Counted from the stretch's first letter, positions 24,723 to 34,003 are shown. The stretch is DNA of 64,000 nt from Paenibacillus glycinis (GCF_009909185.1 NZ_JAAAMV010000005.1:156879-220878); one strand, 5' to 3'. Made by a program: numbers and translations. Notes: a model not told the origin generated them from the sequence alone.

Positions 24723-26773
24723 TAGCCACTCGCCACCTTCGTGTATTTGATCTGGAAATTCTTTATAGTAGCGGGGCCATTCTGGCCTGAGTTAGCTACG
24801 CCGTGAAGAAAGAAGTAAATAGTTACACCAGCGAATACCGCCAGCATTCCGACTGCTGTGGCGGAGGCTGTACCGCTCACTACAGAACCTGCGCTGCCTG
24901 GAACCGTGTAAGTATAAATTGATCCATTGAAGGAACTAATTAATGTGCCTACCGGAGAAAAAAGGTTGACTTGAGGCTGTTGCGAGTCTTCACTGTAAGT
25001 AGACATTAAGGGCATTCCCGCTAGATTTCCAAAGGTTTGTCTGCCCCAAATCATAGACCCCGCGACTAGGCTTGCGACCTGACCGTTTGTAATAGTAAGA
25101 TCAGCTTGTACGTTTATAAACCCGTCATATGAGGGAGTCCAGGTATATACAAGATAGTTGCTCCCAGTCCCAGCCTGTACTGGTGTAAAACTTCTCTGTA
25201 CAGTGTCAATATATTGAATATTATTGGATTGTGCATAAGTGAAATTTCCGTTCACTGGTATCCACCCCATTCCGTCATATACTTCGAGCATTCCGTTATT
25301 TAACCTTGTGCTAATAACATCCGTAATACCGTACCCCGCCAAAGTCGTCGGCTTGCTCGCGATCTCCGAAAACGCCACGCTTCCCCATGCCGCACTTCCC
25401 GCCGTTGACCCTGCCTTGAGTACCTTACCGTTACTTGACGTACTCGTTGCGGGAACGTGAAGATTCCCGTCGCCCGATGGATGCACATAGTTATTAGCCC
25501 CCGCCGCTATCCCGTCGAGCTTCGTCTTGTCCGACGCGGATGCAAAGCCTGCCGCAGTCTGCGTCGCGACCGCGTGCGCTGCTCCGCCGGTTCCGATATG
25601 CGTTGCCAAGTTAGACTGAACGGCGTCGACCGTATCCTTGCGCGCGATATCATCCGAGGCAGCCGGCGCAGCCACTTTTCCCCGGCCGGAGGCGTCGCGC
25701 AAAATAAGCCGATTTGCAGCAGCCTCTGCAGAAGGCGTAAGGCTTGTCCACACAGGCGTGAACTCCGTCCCCGCGGTTGTCTCCATGCTGCCTGTATCGA
25801 AATATTCAATCCCGTTAGAACCCGCGCGCAATCGGATCCCGCGCGCGCCCATCGTGGCGTGATCGTTGGAAAAATAATAATTATCCGGGTCTCCGGCATA
25901 GGCATTGTTGGCAAAGAGCGTATAGCCGGTCGAGTTGGTCGAAACATCCCCCCACGTGCCGACGATCAGCTCTCTTGCGGTCGTTGAGACTTTCAACGGA
26001 CCGGTCATCGTATCGCCGTTCAGCCTCACGGCGTTTTCCAACGTCGTCCTGGGCGCCGTGTACCAGTTGGACTTCCCGGTAATCCCCTTCATCATGTTGG
26101 CCAGCTTGCCCAACAACCTCGTCGGCGTATCCGAACCGGACGCAGCCGCAATCGTGTCATCGACGATGCGATTGCCGATAACAGTATCGGTTACGGCCCC
26201 AGGCGTTATCTGGGTCGCGCCGACCGCTCCGTCCGCTATTTGGCCGCTTCCGACGGCTTTATCCGCAATCTTCGCCTGCGTAATCGCCTTGGCGGCAATT
26301 TGCGCGGAACCGACCGAGCCCGCCCCGCTCATCAGCGTAAATCCCAAGGGCGTCGTGCCGACGATCGCGACGCCCGTGCTCGACAGCCGCCATTCCGTCT
26401 TCGCGTTTACGGTACCTTCTCGGACGTAGACCGATAGGCCGCTCGCGAGTTTGGCCGACGTATCGGCATCCGCCGCCCTCGCCCATGCCCCGGAAGCCGC
26501 CACATAAATACCATTCTGCTCCCCCGCCGTTTGCCCAGCAACCAGCACCCGATCCCCAGCCTGCAGCACGACCCCATCCACCGACTGCAAGCCGGACAGC
26601 ACAATATTCGACGTCGACGCCACCCGCACGTCCGCGTTCCCCGCCTTCAAGCCGATCGCAGCGTCGATCTTATCCCAATTCTCGTTCAGCATGGTCTGGA
26701 TATTGAACATTTCCTCGCCGTCCGTCGCCGGGTCTTTTTTCAATAAATTCAAAAACGTCGTAAATATCGACAT
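24722..26773 (-). CDS. Tail fibre / receptor-binding protein
   Basis: 683 residues. The N-terminus (about 1-60, MSIFTTFLNLLKKDPATDGEEMFN, then IQTMLNENWDKIDAAI) is typical of the baseplate-attachment end of Xkd-type fibres. Residues about 60-150 (NIVLSGLQSVDGVVLQAGDRVLVAGQ) are a phage fibre domain, and 150-205 carry repeated QI/KIADKAV-type shaft motifs. A middle shaft and a distinct C-terminal head of about 200 residues follow. The DNA for the C-terminal end and the two genes downstream is visibly AT-richer than the rest, as expected for an exchanged host-specificity module. Confidence 0.85.
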   Translation of the reverse strand: MSIFTTFLNLLKKDPATDGEEMFNIQTMLNENWDKIDAAIGLKAGNADVRVASTSNIVLSGLQSVDGVVLQAGDRVLVAGQTAGEQNGIYVAASGAWARAADADTSAKLASGLSVYVREGTVNAKTEWRLSSTGVAIVGTTPLGFTLMSGAGSVGSAQIAAKAITQAKIADKAVGSGQIADGAVGATQITPGAVTDTVIGNRIVDDTIAAASGSDTPTRLLGKLANMMKGITGKSNWYTAPRTTLENAVRLNGDTMTGPLKVSTTARELIVGTWGDVSTNSTGYTLFANNAYAGDPDNYYFSNDHATMGARGIRLRAGSNGIEYFDTGSMETTAGTEFTPVWTSLTPSAEAAANRLILRDASGRGKVAAPAASDDIARKDTVDAVQSNLATHIGTGGAAHAVATQTAAGFASASDKTKLDGIAAGANNYVHPSGDGNLHVPATSTSSNGKVLKAGSTAGSAAWGSVAFSEIASKPTTLAGYGITDVISTRLNNGMLEVYDGMGWIPVNGNFTYAQSNNIQYIDTVQRSFTPVQAGTGSNYLVYTWTPSYDGFINVQADLTITNGQVASLVAGSMIWGRQTFGNLAGMPLMSTYSEDSQQPQVNLFSPVGTLISSFNGSIYTYTVPGSAGSVVSGTASATAVGMLAVFAGVTIYFFLHGVANSGQNGPATIKNFQIKYTKVASG

Positions 26774-26788
26774 AACAGCCTCCTCCCG

Positions 26789-27355
26789 CTAACCCGCGAA
26801 CGGCGCGAAGTCCGTCAACGGGTGAGCTTGTAATTGTTGTATGGTCATGGCCTGCGTCTCTTGCACGGACAGATAGCGATAAGAATAGGCAACGCCCAGA
26901 TGAGAGGGCATGACCGCTTCCAGCGCGGTTTTCAAATCGTCAAGATTCGGCGGCAAGCCGAGCGTGCTGGCGAATCGAATCGTGAACGTGCTGCTCGGCG
27001 CATCGAACGCGATGTCTAGGTTGCCGTTGTCGTAGGCGCCGGCAACGGATTGGAGCAGCCTGCCCGAGAACTTGCCGAACCCGCGCGTCTTCGACCGGAT
27101 CACCGACCGGCGCTGCTCGACCGGCTGTCCCGCCGGCGGCACGATGCCGAGTTCCGACTCCCAATCGCCCAGCCCCCACGTCGCCGTGCTGACGAAGCGT
27201 TGGCGGAATTGATCGGCGAGCTCGGCCCCCAGCCGGTCGAACTGTTCGCCCTCGGCTTGGACGATCGCGCGCATTTCCAGAATCGGCTCATAGAATCTTG
27301 GCAGCTCCTCCAGCAGTTCTTGGCCGGCTGCCGACGTTACCGGATATTCGCTCAT
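26789..27355 (-). CDS. XkdU-like baseplate/tail protein (DUF2313)
   Basis: 188 residues. ELLEELPRFYEPILEMRAIVQAEGEQFDRLGAELADQFRQRFVSTATWGLGDWESELGI is the hallmark of the YmfQ/XkdU family that follows baseplate J proteins and links the wedge to fibres. ATG 27355 overlaps the baseplate-J stop (ATGA). Confidence 0.88.
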   Translation of the reverse strand: MSEYPVTSAAGQELLEELPRFYEPILEMRAIVQAEGEQFDRLGAELADQFRQRFVSTATWGLGDWESELGIVPPAGQPVEQRRSVIRSKTRGFGKFSGRLLQSVAGAYDNGNLDIAFDAPSSTFTIRFASTLGLPPNLDDLKTALEAVMPSHLGVAYSYRYLSVQETQAMTIQQLQAHPLTDFAPFAG

Positions 27356-28422
27356 GTCAGCGTCACCGTCCCCTTGACGGCCACCGCGCCTTCCGCGACG
27401 GTCACGTTTGTCGTTCCGCCGTTGACGAGCAAGTTGGCATAATCGGCCACGCCCGCCGTATCCAGCAGCATCGTGCCGATGCGCGCATACTTGGGCCTCG
27501 GATCGTCGCCGTAGGCGATTCCCGCCAGGTATGAAGTAAGCGCGTCGCCGAAATCCGCGTCGACCTGGGCAGGCGTTCGCGATCCGCTTAAGGTGATGCT
27601 TGCCGTGACATTCACATTGACCGCGGGCGCCGCAACGACCGTCGTCAGCGCGCCGGCCGGCGCGGCCCCCTCGCCCATGCCTTCTCCGAGTCCCGTATCC
27701 GGATCGATGTAATCTTTGACGGCTTGGACGACTCCGGCCCCCGCCGAAGTTCGATCCGCGCCGAGCACATAGACCTTTACCGTATTCGGCCCGTTCCAGC
27801 ACGGCACCACGTAGGCATCCCCGACGCCGGGCACCTCCAACGCCCAGTTCCGGTAGGCTGCCCGGTTGCCGCTCGTCGGCGGCGTCCGGACATGGGCGAA
27901 GAATCGCGTACGGAACGACTCGTCGCTCTCCTCGTCTTCGCCGGCGGCCAGCACGTCCCCGATCGCGGCGCTCGCCAGCTTGTCGACGTAATCCAGCGGC
28001 AGCAGCGTTCCCGCAGGGACATTGCCCGCGGCTCCGGCGGTCTCGCAGACGAGCCTGAACCGGCCAACCCCAATTTGCCCGGCGGCAATAAAGTTCAGCC
28101 CCCCCGCCGAATAGCGGCTCTCAACCGGTACATCAAGCGGTGCGCCAGCCGCATCATAGAACAGCCCCAGCCGCACCGCGGCCGAAGCGGGCCTCGGATC
28201 GATGCCGAAATCCGCGCCGCGCAGCCGCAGCTCCTCCCCGCTGGACGTCTGCGCATGGGCAAGCCGGTTGCTACGGGCAAGCTCGGCATAAGCTTCCGCA
28301 AGCTTCTTCGCCGCCGGCGCAAGCGCGTCGTAAATAATGCTTCCTTCCCGCTTATCCGTGCCGGCGGGAACGCCGCTCAGCATTTCTTGCAGCATCGCTT
28401 CGAACGTGCGATCCTCGTACAT
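27352..28422 (-). CDS. Baseplate J-like protein (XkdT)
   Basis: 356 residues. The baseplate J/gp47 domain is shown by MLSGVPAGTDKREGSIIYDALAP at the start, ESDESFRTRFFAHVRTPPTSGNRAAYRNWALEVPGVGDAYV in the middle and VNVNVTASITL near the end. It forms the wedge ring of contractile tails. It overlaps the XkdU-like gene and sits three bases after the XkdS-like stop. Confidence 0.93.
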   Translation of the reverse strand: MYEDRTFEAMLQEMLSGVPAGTDKREGSIIYDALAPAAKKLAEAYAELARSNRLAHAQTSSGEELRLRGADFGIDPRPASAAVRLGLFYDAAGAPLDVPVESRYSAGGLNFIAAGQIGVGRFRLVCETAGAAGNVPAGTLLPLDYVDKLASAAIGDVLAAGEDEESDESFRTRFFAHVRTPPTSGNRAAYRNWALEVPGVGDAYVVPCWNGPNTVKVYVLGADRTSAGAGVVQAVKDYIDPDTGLGEGMGEGAAPAGALTTVVAAPAVNVNVTASITLSGSRTPAQVDADFGDALTSYLAGIAYGDDPRPKYARIGTMLLDTAGVADYANLLVNGGTTNVTVAEGAVAVKGTVTLT

Positions 28423-28425
28423 GCG

Positions 28426-28806
28426 TTATATCCCCCTTTCAATGGTCGCGCTGCCGAAGATCGAATGCACCGTCAAGGCGACCGTTGCCGCGTCCCCTAC
28501 AATGCCGAACGCGAAATCCGAGACTTCGTTAATCCGGTCATCCTGCAGCAGCGCCTCCGTCAGCCAGCGCTTCAACTCGATCGAGGCGTCGCCGCTCCGA
28601 TTCGATTCCGATCCATAGTTGGCGGAATAGATAAAATGCGCAAACCGCTCCGTGTCCAAAATTTTATAGACCGCCTGCCTCACGGCATCCAGCTCGTCGA
28701 TAACTCCCGCGATCCGCCCCGCGGCCAGGTCCAACTTATACGTGCGGCTAGGCTGCGCCTCGGTTCCGGCCGCCTCGTCGATAACGGCCCCCGTCGGAAG
28801 AATCAT
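28426..28806 (-). CDS. XkdS-like baseplate wedge protein (DUF2634, gp25-like)
   Basis: 126 residues. ARTYKLDLAAGRIAG-type start (here SRTYKLDLAAGRIAGVIDELDAVRQAVYKILDTERF) and YSANYGSE match DUF2634/XkdS, the gp25-like component of the contractile-tail baseplate. It overlaps the preceding XkdR-like stop by four bases. Confidence 0.88.
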   Translation of the reverse strand: MILPTGAVIDEAAGTEAQPSRTYKLDLAAGRIAGVIDELDAVRQAVYKILDTERFAHFIYSANYGSESNRSGDASIELKRWLTEALLQDDRINEVSDFAFGIVGDAATVALTVHSIFGSATIERGI

Positions 28807-29099
28807 CCCGTCAACCTCCCCGCAATGACATAATTAAGTCCGCCTTGCTCGCGAATCAAGACCACGCGATCACCGACAGCAAGTCCGGTACGAATCTCGA
28901 CCTCCTGCGCTCCGACGGTTACCTTGAACGCCGTCATATGCTCCGGCACCACCAAGAAATCCTCCGGCAGCGCCAAGCGTTCATTGACGCTGACCTCCAA
29001 CGGATCCAACCTCGAGACCGTGCCGTACTGCACGTCGGCAAGCTTGACCGAGGCCAGATAGCCTTTCGTGATTTGTTTGATCGTCTCGTTCAGACTCAT
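28803..29099 (-). CDS. XkdR-like protein (DUF2577)
   Basis: 98 residues. The beta-rich C-terminus (VEIRTGLAVGDRVVLIREQGGLNYVIAGRL) fits DUF2577/XkdR, a small baseplate component found between XkdQ and XkdS. It overlaps XkdQ by four bases. Confidence 0.83.
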   Translation of the reverse strand: MSLNETIKQITKGYLASVKLADVQYGTVSRLDPLEVSVNERLALPEDFLVVPEHMTAFKVTVGAQEVEIRTGLAVGDRVVLIREQGGLNYVIAGRLTG

Positions 29100-30073
29100 C
29101 CGAACACCTTCATTTCCAATGACATCGTATGGGAATCGCCGGACAGCTTATGCGTGCATTCCTCGACCAGATAGAAGGAATCGACCTGCTGCTCCGCGAT
29201 CGTCACCTGCACCGCCATCCCGGCCCGCAAGCCGACGAAGCCGAGCGCCTCGAGCGAGAACGACACGGTTTCCCTGTTTTTCAGTTTCAGCACCTGCGCC
29301 GCCATATTACGGATCTGGGCTTCGTTCATCCCGTCGTCGACCTTCTGGTAATAGTGCAGCCGCCCCCACTTCGCCATCGTCGAGCTGTCCCACTCGTAAT
29401 AGGCGTCGCGCTTGCCGGACGTCTTATTGTCCTGCACGAGCTTCACGTGGTTGTACGTATCTTCATCGATGGAGCGCGTCGTGCCGTAATCGTAGACCAG
29501 GCTGTCGTCCCCTAAAATAAGCGACAGCTTCATGTCCGCGATATCGCGAAGCTGCAGGCTGCCGAAATCGTCATAGAACACGTATAAGCGGCCCGTCGCC
29601 AACATCGCCGAATCAAGCGCGCGGTAGATCATATCCAGCCGTTTCTGCCCGTCCTCCAGCACCTTGGGAAGCACATGGTTCGTCTTCGCAAGCTCGCCGA
29701 TACGCAGCCCCCCGACCGCGCAGTTATCGCGAATGACCTGTTCGGCGGTGACGTTGGTCGCCACGTAAGTATCCGTCTCGTTCAAGTAACGGATCTGGTC
29801 GTAAGCCGTCAGCTTGATTTCGCCGTCTCGTCCGCCGCCTATCTTGAAGACGTACCCGAAGAACATCCCCTGCCCATCCACCCGGATTTTCAAAATATCG
29901 CCGTTCGCGACGGCGAACTTCTTGTCCTGGAACGGCGATTGACCGACGAGCGTGACGTCCGCCGAGGACGGTTTGCCGACCCGGCTTGTCTTGTACGTGA
30001 TCTCCGAGCAAAGTTCCGAGATATCCCATAGCGTCCCGTCGCGGTTATCGATCGTCGCTTCGAACACGCTCAT
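29096..30073 (-). CDS. XkdQ-like tail hub protein (late control D-like)
   Basis: 325 residues. VFEATIDNRDGTLWDISELCSEITYKTSRVGKPSSADVTLV, KKFAVANGDILKIRVDGQGMFFGYVFKI and AYDQIRYLNETDTYV match XkdQ/YqbQ, the gpD-like hub of contractile tails. It overlaps the LysM gene by four bases. Confidence 0.9.
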   Translation of the reverse strand: MSVFEATIDNRDGTLWDISELCSEITYKTSRVGKPSSADVTLVGQSPFQDKKFAVANGDILKIRVDGQGMFFGYVFKIGGGRDGEIKLTAYDQIRYLNETDTYVATNVTAEQVIRDNCAVGGLRIGELAKTNHVLPKVLEDGQKRLDMIYRALDSAMLATGRLYVFYDDFGSLQLRDIADMKLSLILGDDSLVYDYGTTRSIDEDTYNHVKLVQDNKTSGKRDAYYEWDSSTMAKWGRLHYYQKVDDGMNEAQIRNMAAQVLKLKNRETVSFSLEALGFVGLRAGMAVQVTIAEQQVDSFYLVEECTHKLSGDSHTMSLEMKVFG

Positions 30074-30849
30074 CGCCCCTTCGGCAGCTGCAGCACTTTG
30101 CCGACAGCCAACTGCCTGGTTTGCGAATCGGTAATGCCGTTCAGCTTCTGAATCTCGCGCCAGCGGCTGGAATCGCCCAGCAGCTTGCGGGCAACGACGA
30201 TCAGCGTGTCTCCGGCCTTGAGCGTATAGGTCGCGGGACGAACCCGCTCGTCCGGACGTTTGGCCGGCTCTTCGACCCGTTTCGTCGTGCCGTCCGCTTG
30301 TTTGACCGTCTTTGCCTGCTTCGCGGCATAGAAGGCGTATTCCCTCAGCTTCAGGCTGTAGTAGATATCCCCGGGCGAGCCGGCCTCCTCCCGGCGCTCG
30401 AAGGAAGCGATCGTCATCGGAAGGTTGATGACGGCGCTGTCGTCGGTCGCGTTGCTGCCGACGTAAATGAACCGTACCGGATGCCCGCTGCGCATCCAGC
30501 GATTGATGTCATCGACATAGCCGTTCGGATCGGGCAGCCCGGTCTCCTTCAGGGTATGGACGATCGCGCTATCGGAGGTAAGCCGGGTTTTGCCGTCGGC
30601 ACCGGTCTTGGCCAAGGTGCTGTTGAACGGATAGTGCTGCGCGGGGAAAAAGCTCTCGAAGCTGATCTCCGCCAGCTCCGGCTTCCCGATCACGCTGATC
30701 TTCCCGGTGCCGACGATGTCGTAATCCTTGCTCGCTCCGCCGCGCGCAATGCTGATGCTGCCCGGCAGCACGGGAAACTGCCACCCTTCCTTTCCGTTAT
30801 TGAAGCTGAGATACATCATGAACGGCACTTTGGTATTTAAATCAACCAC
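30070..30849 (-). CDS. LysM-containing tail protein (XkdP)
   Basis: 259 residues. The N-terminal XkdP domain (FPVLPGSISIARGGASKDYDIVGTGKISVIGKPELAEISFESFFPA) is followed by a Lys/Arg/Pro linker and a C-terminal LysM motif (YTLKAGDTLIVVARKLLGDSSRWREIQKLNG). It is a baseplate/tail-tip component that can contact peptidoglycan. GTG 30849 is preferred over GTG 30855 because AGGAGG then lies eight bases upstream rather than two. Confidence 0.9.
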   Translation of the reverse strand: MVDLNTKVPFMMYLSFNNGKEGWQFPVLPGSISIARGGASKDYDIVGTGKISVIGKPELAEISFESFFPAQHYPFNSTLAKTGADGKTRLTSDSAIVHTLKETGLPDPNGYVDDINRWMRSGHPVRFIYVGSNATDDSAVINLPMTIASFERREEAGSPGDIYYSLKLREYAFYAAKQAKTVKQADGTTKRVEEPAKRPDERVRPATYTLKAGDTLIVVARKLLGDSSRWREIQKLNGITDSQTRQLAVGKVLQLPKGR

Positions 30850-30917
30850 GACCACATCCTCCTGTCTTCTATTCGCGTTCGTGCGTTCGAGCCTTCGACC
30901 GTGGCGAAGAGCGATTA

Positions 30918-32831
30918 TTACTTGCCATAGGCGCCTTGGGCCGAAGCTTCGATCTCGCCCGACATATGATCGTTAATGCGCTTAATGACCTCGTCCACGT
31001 CCGCTTCCTTGGTGATGTTTCCGGTCGTCACATTGACGGTCGGCGTCAGCGTGACGTAGTTTTGAATCGATTTCATCTCGGCGAGGTCGCGCATCATTTT
31101 GATATCCTCGCTGGAGACGTCGACCTTGCTGTCGATATTGCCGACGCTGCCCACCCGGTCGATGTTCGGGAGTTTGCCGCCGGACGGGCCCGGAGGCGAT
31201 ATCCCTGGCGTTAAAAGCGTACCCCTATCGGGGATTTTCGAAATTGCAGGAGGCTCAGGTGGCGTAATCTTCTCCGGTTTGAACTGATGCTTCGTTATAT
31301 CGAAGTTCTCCGTCGCGTTCGCGACCGAGTTGAAAGCGCCTTTGATGCCGCCCTGCACGGAAGCCTTCAGCTTGGAGCTGTCGACCTCCGGGATCTCGAT
31401 ATCCATCTTGATATCCTTGCCGATGATTTTGCCGAGGAAGCCCGCTACCTTGCCGACGCCGGCGAGCAGCGTATTCAGCCCTTCGATGAATAAGTTGATA
31501 AACCCCGTCCACATGTCGATATAGAAGCCGACCGCGGCCGCCAGGATCTCGCCGATCTCCCGGAACACCGCCGCGAAGAATTCGCGCACCGGCTTCAGAG
31601 CGGCGATAATCGCGAGGAATGCCGCGATCAGCGCGACCACGAGCAGGATAATGAGGGCGATCGGATTCATGCTCATCACGACGTTCAGGATTTCCTGAGC
31701 GGCCGTCCAGACTTCGATGACCGCGCTGACGAATTCCATCGCCTGAGCGGCCATGCCGAGGTACTGTATGACCGAGGTCAGCCCTGAATACATGCCGTCG
31801 AAGAACGGCTGGAACTGGCTCCCCTCGAACGTATCCTTCAAGGTCTGGGCGACCGGCAGCAGGTTGTCCTGCGCCAGCTGCCCCAGATTGGTAAACGACG
31901 TCTTCAGCGCGTCCACCTTCTGCAGCATCGTTTCGGCCGCGCCGCCGCCCGCTTCCGCCCCCCCTTCCGCGCCGGGCTCCCCGCCAGGCGCAGCGTCCGC
32001 AGCTGCCGGACCCGGCACCAGATCCGTGACCGGACCGGTCTGCGCCCGGCCGGCGTTCAGGTTATCCGATACGGCCTGCAGCTCCTTCCCGGAGCCGCTC
32101 GCCGCTTCGATGGATTTAACAGCCCCGCCGGACTCGCCCGCCAGCGGGCCGCTGATCGATTCGGACGCGCTCGCCATGACGGCCGACGCTTGCTCCATCG
32201 ACCTCGTAACCGTGGCGGTCGAGGAGGTTACCTTGCTCAGCGACAGGGCCATCCTCGATGTGCCGTCCACGGTCTTGGCTAGCGACACCGACCAGGACGA
32301 CGTCGTCGTGACCGACTTGGTCATCGTCCTCGACATGGTCGATAGTCGGCTGATCGTGACGTCGACCGCCCGCGACGCGCTCGCGATCGCGCCGGTCATC
32401 TTGTCCAGGGACTCGGTAAGCTTGTCCAGCACGATAGTCAATTGGCTCGAACCGGCCGGTTCGCCCTCCGCGGATGCCTCGGCCGGAACCGGGACGGCGG
32501 GCGGCGGTTCCGCGGCCGCCGCGCCAGGCGGCTCCGCGGCGTCGCCGGCCGGCTTCGACGCGTTATTCACGATCGCGTTGATATCATTCATGGAGCCCGT
32601 TACCGTACCGATGATTTCGGATACTTTGCCGAGCGCGGACGACATGCCCGACGATTTATCTCCCGTCTCGCCCATCGTCTTGGCGATGCTCGAGATGGCG
32701 CCGATCGTGATGTCCGCGATCTTCGCCATATTGCCGATGACCGCGTTCACTTTGTTCAACGGCGCCGCGACGCTGTCCAGAACGGCCGTCATCTTGTTCA
32801 TCGCTTGCAAACTTCCGGTAATGCTTGCCAC
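30918..32831 (-). CDS. Tail tape measure protein
   Basis: 637 residues. Long helical, Ser/Thr/Met-rich repeats fill the first 400 residues, broken by Pro/Ala/Glu-rich low-complexity segments (around 105-135 and 285-310). Hydrophobic segments (PIALIILLVVALIAAFLAII) follow at about 405-480, as in tape-measure proteins that insert into the target membrane. GTG 32831 follows AAAGGAGGG at about seven bases. Length sets tail length; at about 1.5 angstroms per residue this predicts a tail near 95 nm, which is inference. Confidence 0.88.
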   Translation of the reverse strand: MASITGSLQAMNKMTAVLDSVAAPLNKVNAVIGNMAKIADITIGAISSIAKTMGETGDKSSGMSSALGKVSEIIGTVTGSMNDINAIVNNASKPAGDAAEPPGAAAAEPPPAVPVPAEASAEGEPAGSSQLTIVLDKLTESLDKMTGAIASASRAVDVTISRLSTMSRTMTKSVTTTSSWSVSLAKTVDGTSRMALSLSKVTSSTATVTRSMEQASAVMASASESISGPLAGESGGAVKSIEAASGSGKELQAVSDNLNAGRAQTGPVTDLVPGPAAADAAPGGEPGAEGGAEAGGGAAETMLQKVDALKTSFTNLGQLAQDNLLPVAQTLKDTFEGSQFQPFFDGMYSGLTSVIQYLGMAAQAMEFVSAVIEVWTAAQEILNVVMSMNPIALIILLVVALIAAFLAIIAALKPVREFFAAVFREIGEILAAAVGFYIDMWTGFINLFIEGLNTLLAGVGKVAGFLGKIIGKDIKMDIEIPEVDSSKLKASVQGGIKGAFNSVANATENFDITKHQFKPEKITPPEPPAISKIPDRGTLLTPGISPPGPSGGKLPNIDRVGSVGNIDSKVDVSSEDIKMMRDLAEMKSIQNYVTLTPTVNVTTGNITKEADVDEVIKRINDHMSGEIEASAQGAYGK

Positions 32832-32857
32832 GTTGATCCCTCCTTTCCAGACGCAAT

Positions 32858-32882
32858 AAGCGCCCCCTCGGGGGAGGCGCTT
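32858..32882 (-). other. Strong hairpin before the tape measure gene
   Basis: On the minus strand AAGCGCCTCCCC-CGAG-GGGGCGCTT precedes TATTG. It sits between the frameshift extension and the tape-measure ribosome binding site and may lower downstream transcription or stabilise the upstream mRNA. Confidence 0.55.
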
Positions 32883-32915
32883 CATCGCGTTCGACTGCTT
32901 TCGATTTTGCGTGCT

Positions 32916-33505
32916 TCATCGTTTTCTCGTCTTCGCCTTCTTCTCGGCGTCCAGCCGGATATCGATCATGGCGATGATCGCCGCTTTCTGCTTGTCGTTC
33001 CATCCGGCGAAATCCCACGGCAGGATGGAGAGTTCATGGAGGGCATAATAGGCGTAGTTCGCCTCCCCGTCGCCCTCCTTGATCAGTTTTTTACGTCTTC
33101 GACGAGCTCGTTGATATCCCGGTCGAAGCCGTTAACCGTCTGGACCTTCTGCGCCAAGGTCGCGTATTCGCCCGACAGCAGCATCGTCTTGAGCAGCTGC
33201 TCGGATCCGATGACCCCGTACGATTGCTGCAATTCGGCGTTCTTCAGATCGGGGAATACGACGCTCGCGACGACCAGCTTTGCCAGATAATCCTCCGAGT
33301 TCGTCTCCGGCACCTTCGCGCCGTTCTTTCCTTTCACGAGCCGGGTCGCGGATCTGCGAATCTCTTCGTTCTGCGCCTCCGTCATCGTGCGGATCTTCCA
33401 AGGAACCGGATGGCCCTGCTTATCCTTGAAGCGGTCCGAGACGACGAAGGCTTCCGTCATGTCCACGCCGGGGTTCTGTGCAAAAAACGCGCTTAATTCG
33501 CTCAT
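32916..33505 (-). CDS. Tail assembly chaperone, -1 frameshift product
   Basis: The zero-frame product is 140 residues (33505-33083, XkdN-like: MSELSAFFAQNPGVDMTEAF through NELVEDVKN). Just before its TGA is the slippery heptamer A AAA AAC (33092-33086). A -1 shift continues for 56 residues through ANYAYYALHELSILPWDFAG and KQKAAIIAMIDIRLDAEKK to TGA at 32918-32916, giving about 196 residues. The extension has no start codon of its own near its beginning. This is the classical G/GT-type arrangement that sets the ratio of two chaperones loading the tape measure. Placement directly before the tape-measure gene agrees. Confidence 0.85.
33086..33092 (-). promoter_or_regulatory. Slippery heptamer A AAA AAC (programmed -1 frameshift)
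   Basis: In the zero frame GTA AAA AAC TGA, tandem P- and A-site slippage onto AAA AAA restores the second reading frame. An AAGGAGG element follows a few bases downstream in the mRNA. Confidence 0.8.
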
Positions 33506-33508
33506 CGG

Positions 33509-33988
33509 TTAGTTCCCTCCCACGGCTGCTTGCGGCGCGTTAAACTGGCCAGGAAGCTCGACGCCGTCGAACGTAAAGGCGATCTCTTCCTCGAGCGCGT
33601 CGTCCGAGGTAATATCGAACTTCGCCATCATGACGCTGTCCATGTTGCAGTTCTTCAGAATCACGGTCTGCGAACCGACCGAAGACGCATCGTCCTGGTT
33701 GACGATATGCAAATCGAAGTACGTGTCGACGCCCGTCGAGATGTATTTATACATCAGCTGGCGGAAATAGCTGGTCATGTAATAAATCGTCAACGTGCCG
33801 GATCCCGACCAGCCGTTCGCTTTATGCGCCACCTGCCGCTGACCCAGGACAGGAACCTCCGTCTTCTTCTTCTCCACCGTTGCTTCCAGCTTTTTGGCAT
33901 AAAACAACTCCTCGCGAGTATCGCCGACCGTCAATGTAGCCGTAGCCGTTTTCCCGCTGATCGTATCCCCTGCGTTCAAGAATGCCAT
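33509..33988 (-). CDS. Tail tube protein (XkdM)
   Basis: 159 residues. MAFLNAGDTISGKTATATLTVGDTREELFYAKKLEATVEKKKTEVPVLG and the C-terminal DALEEEIAFTFDGVEL match XkdM/YqbM, the inner tube of contractile tails. It lies directly between the sheath and chaperone genes. Confidence 0.93.
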   Translation of the reverse strand: MAFLNAGDTISGKTATATLTVGDTREELFYAKKLEATVEKKKTEVPVLGQRQVAHKANGWSGSGTLTIYYMTSYFRQLMYKYISTGVDTYFDLHIVNQDDASSVGSQTVILKNCNMDSVMMAKFDITSDDALEEEIAFTFDGVELPGQFNAPQAAVGGN

Positions 33989-34003
33989 CGTATATCGCGC
34001 CCC

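Noticed and set aside
31753..32859. 368-codon plus-strand frame opposite the tape measure gene
   Set aside because: Antisense shadow of a Ser/Ala-rich repeat region without ribosome binding site.
32656..33018. 120-codon minus frame overlapping the chaperone extension
   Set aside because: Charged, low-complexity third frame; the -1 frame reached from the slippery heptamer gives a sensible tail-chaperone sequence instead.
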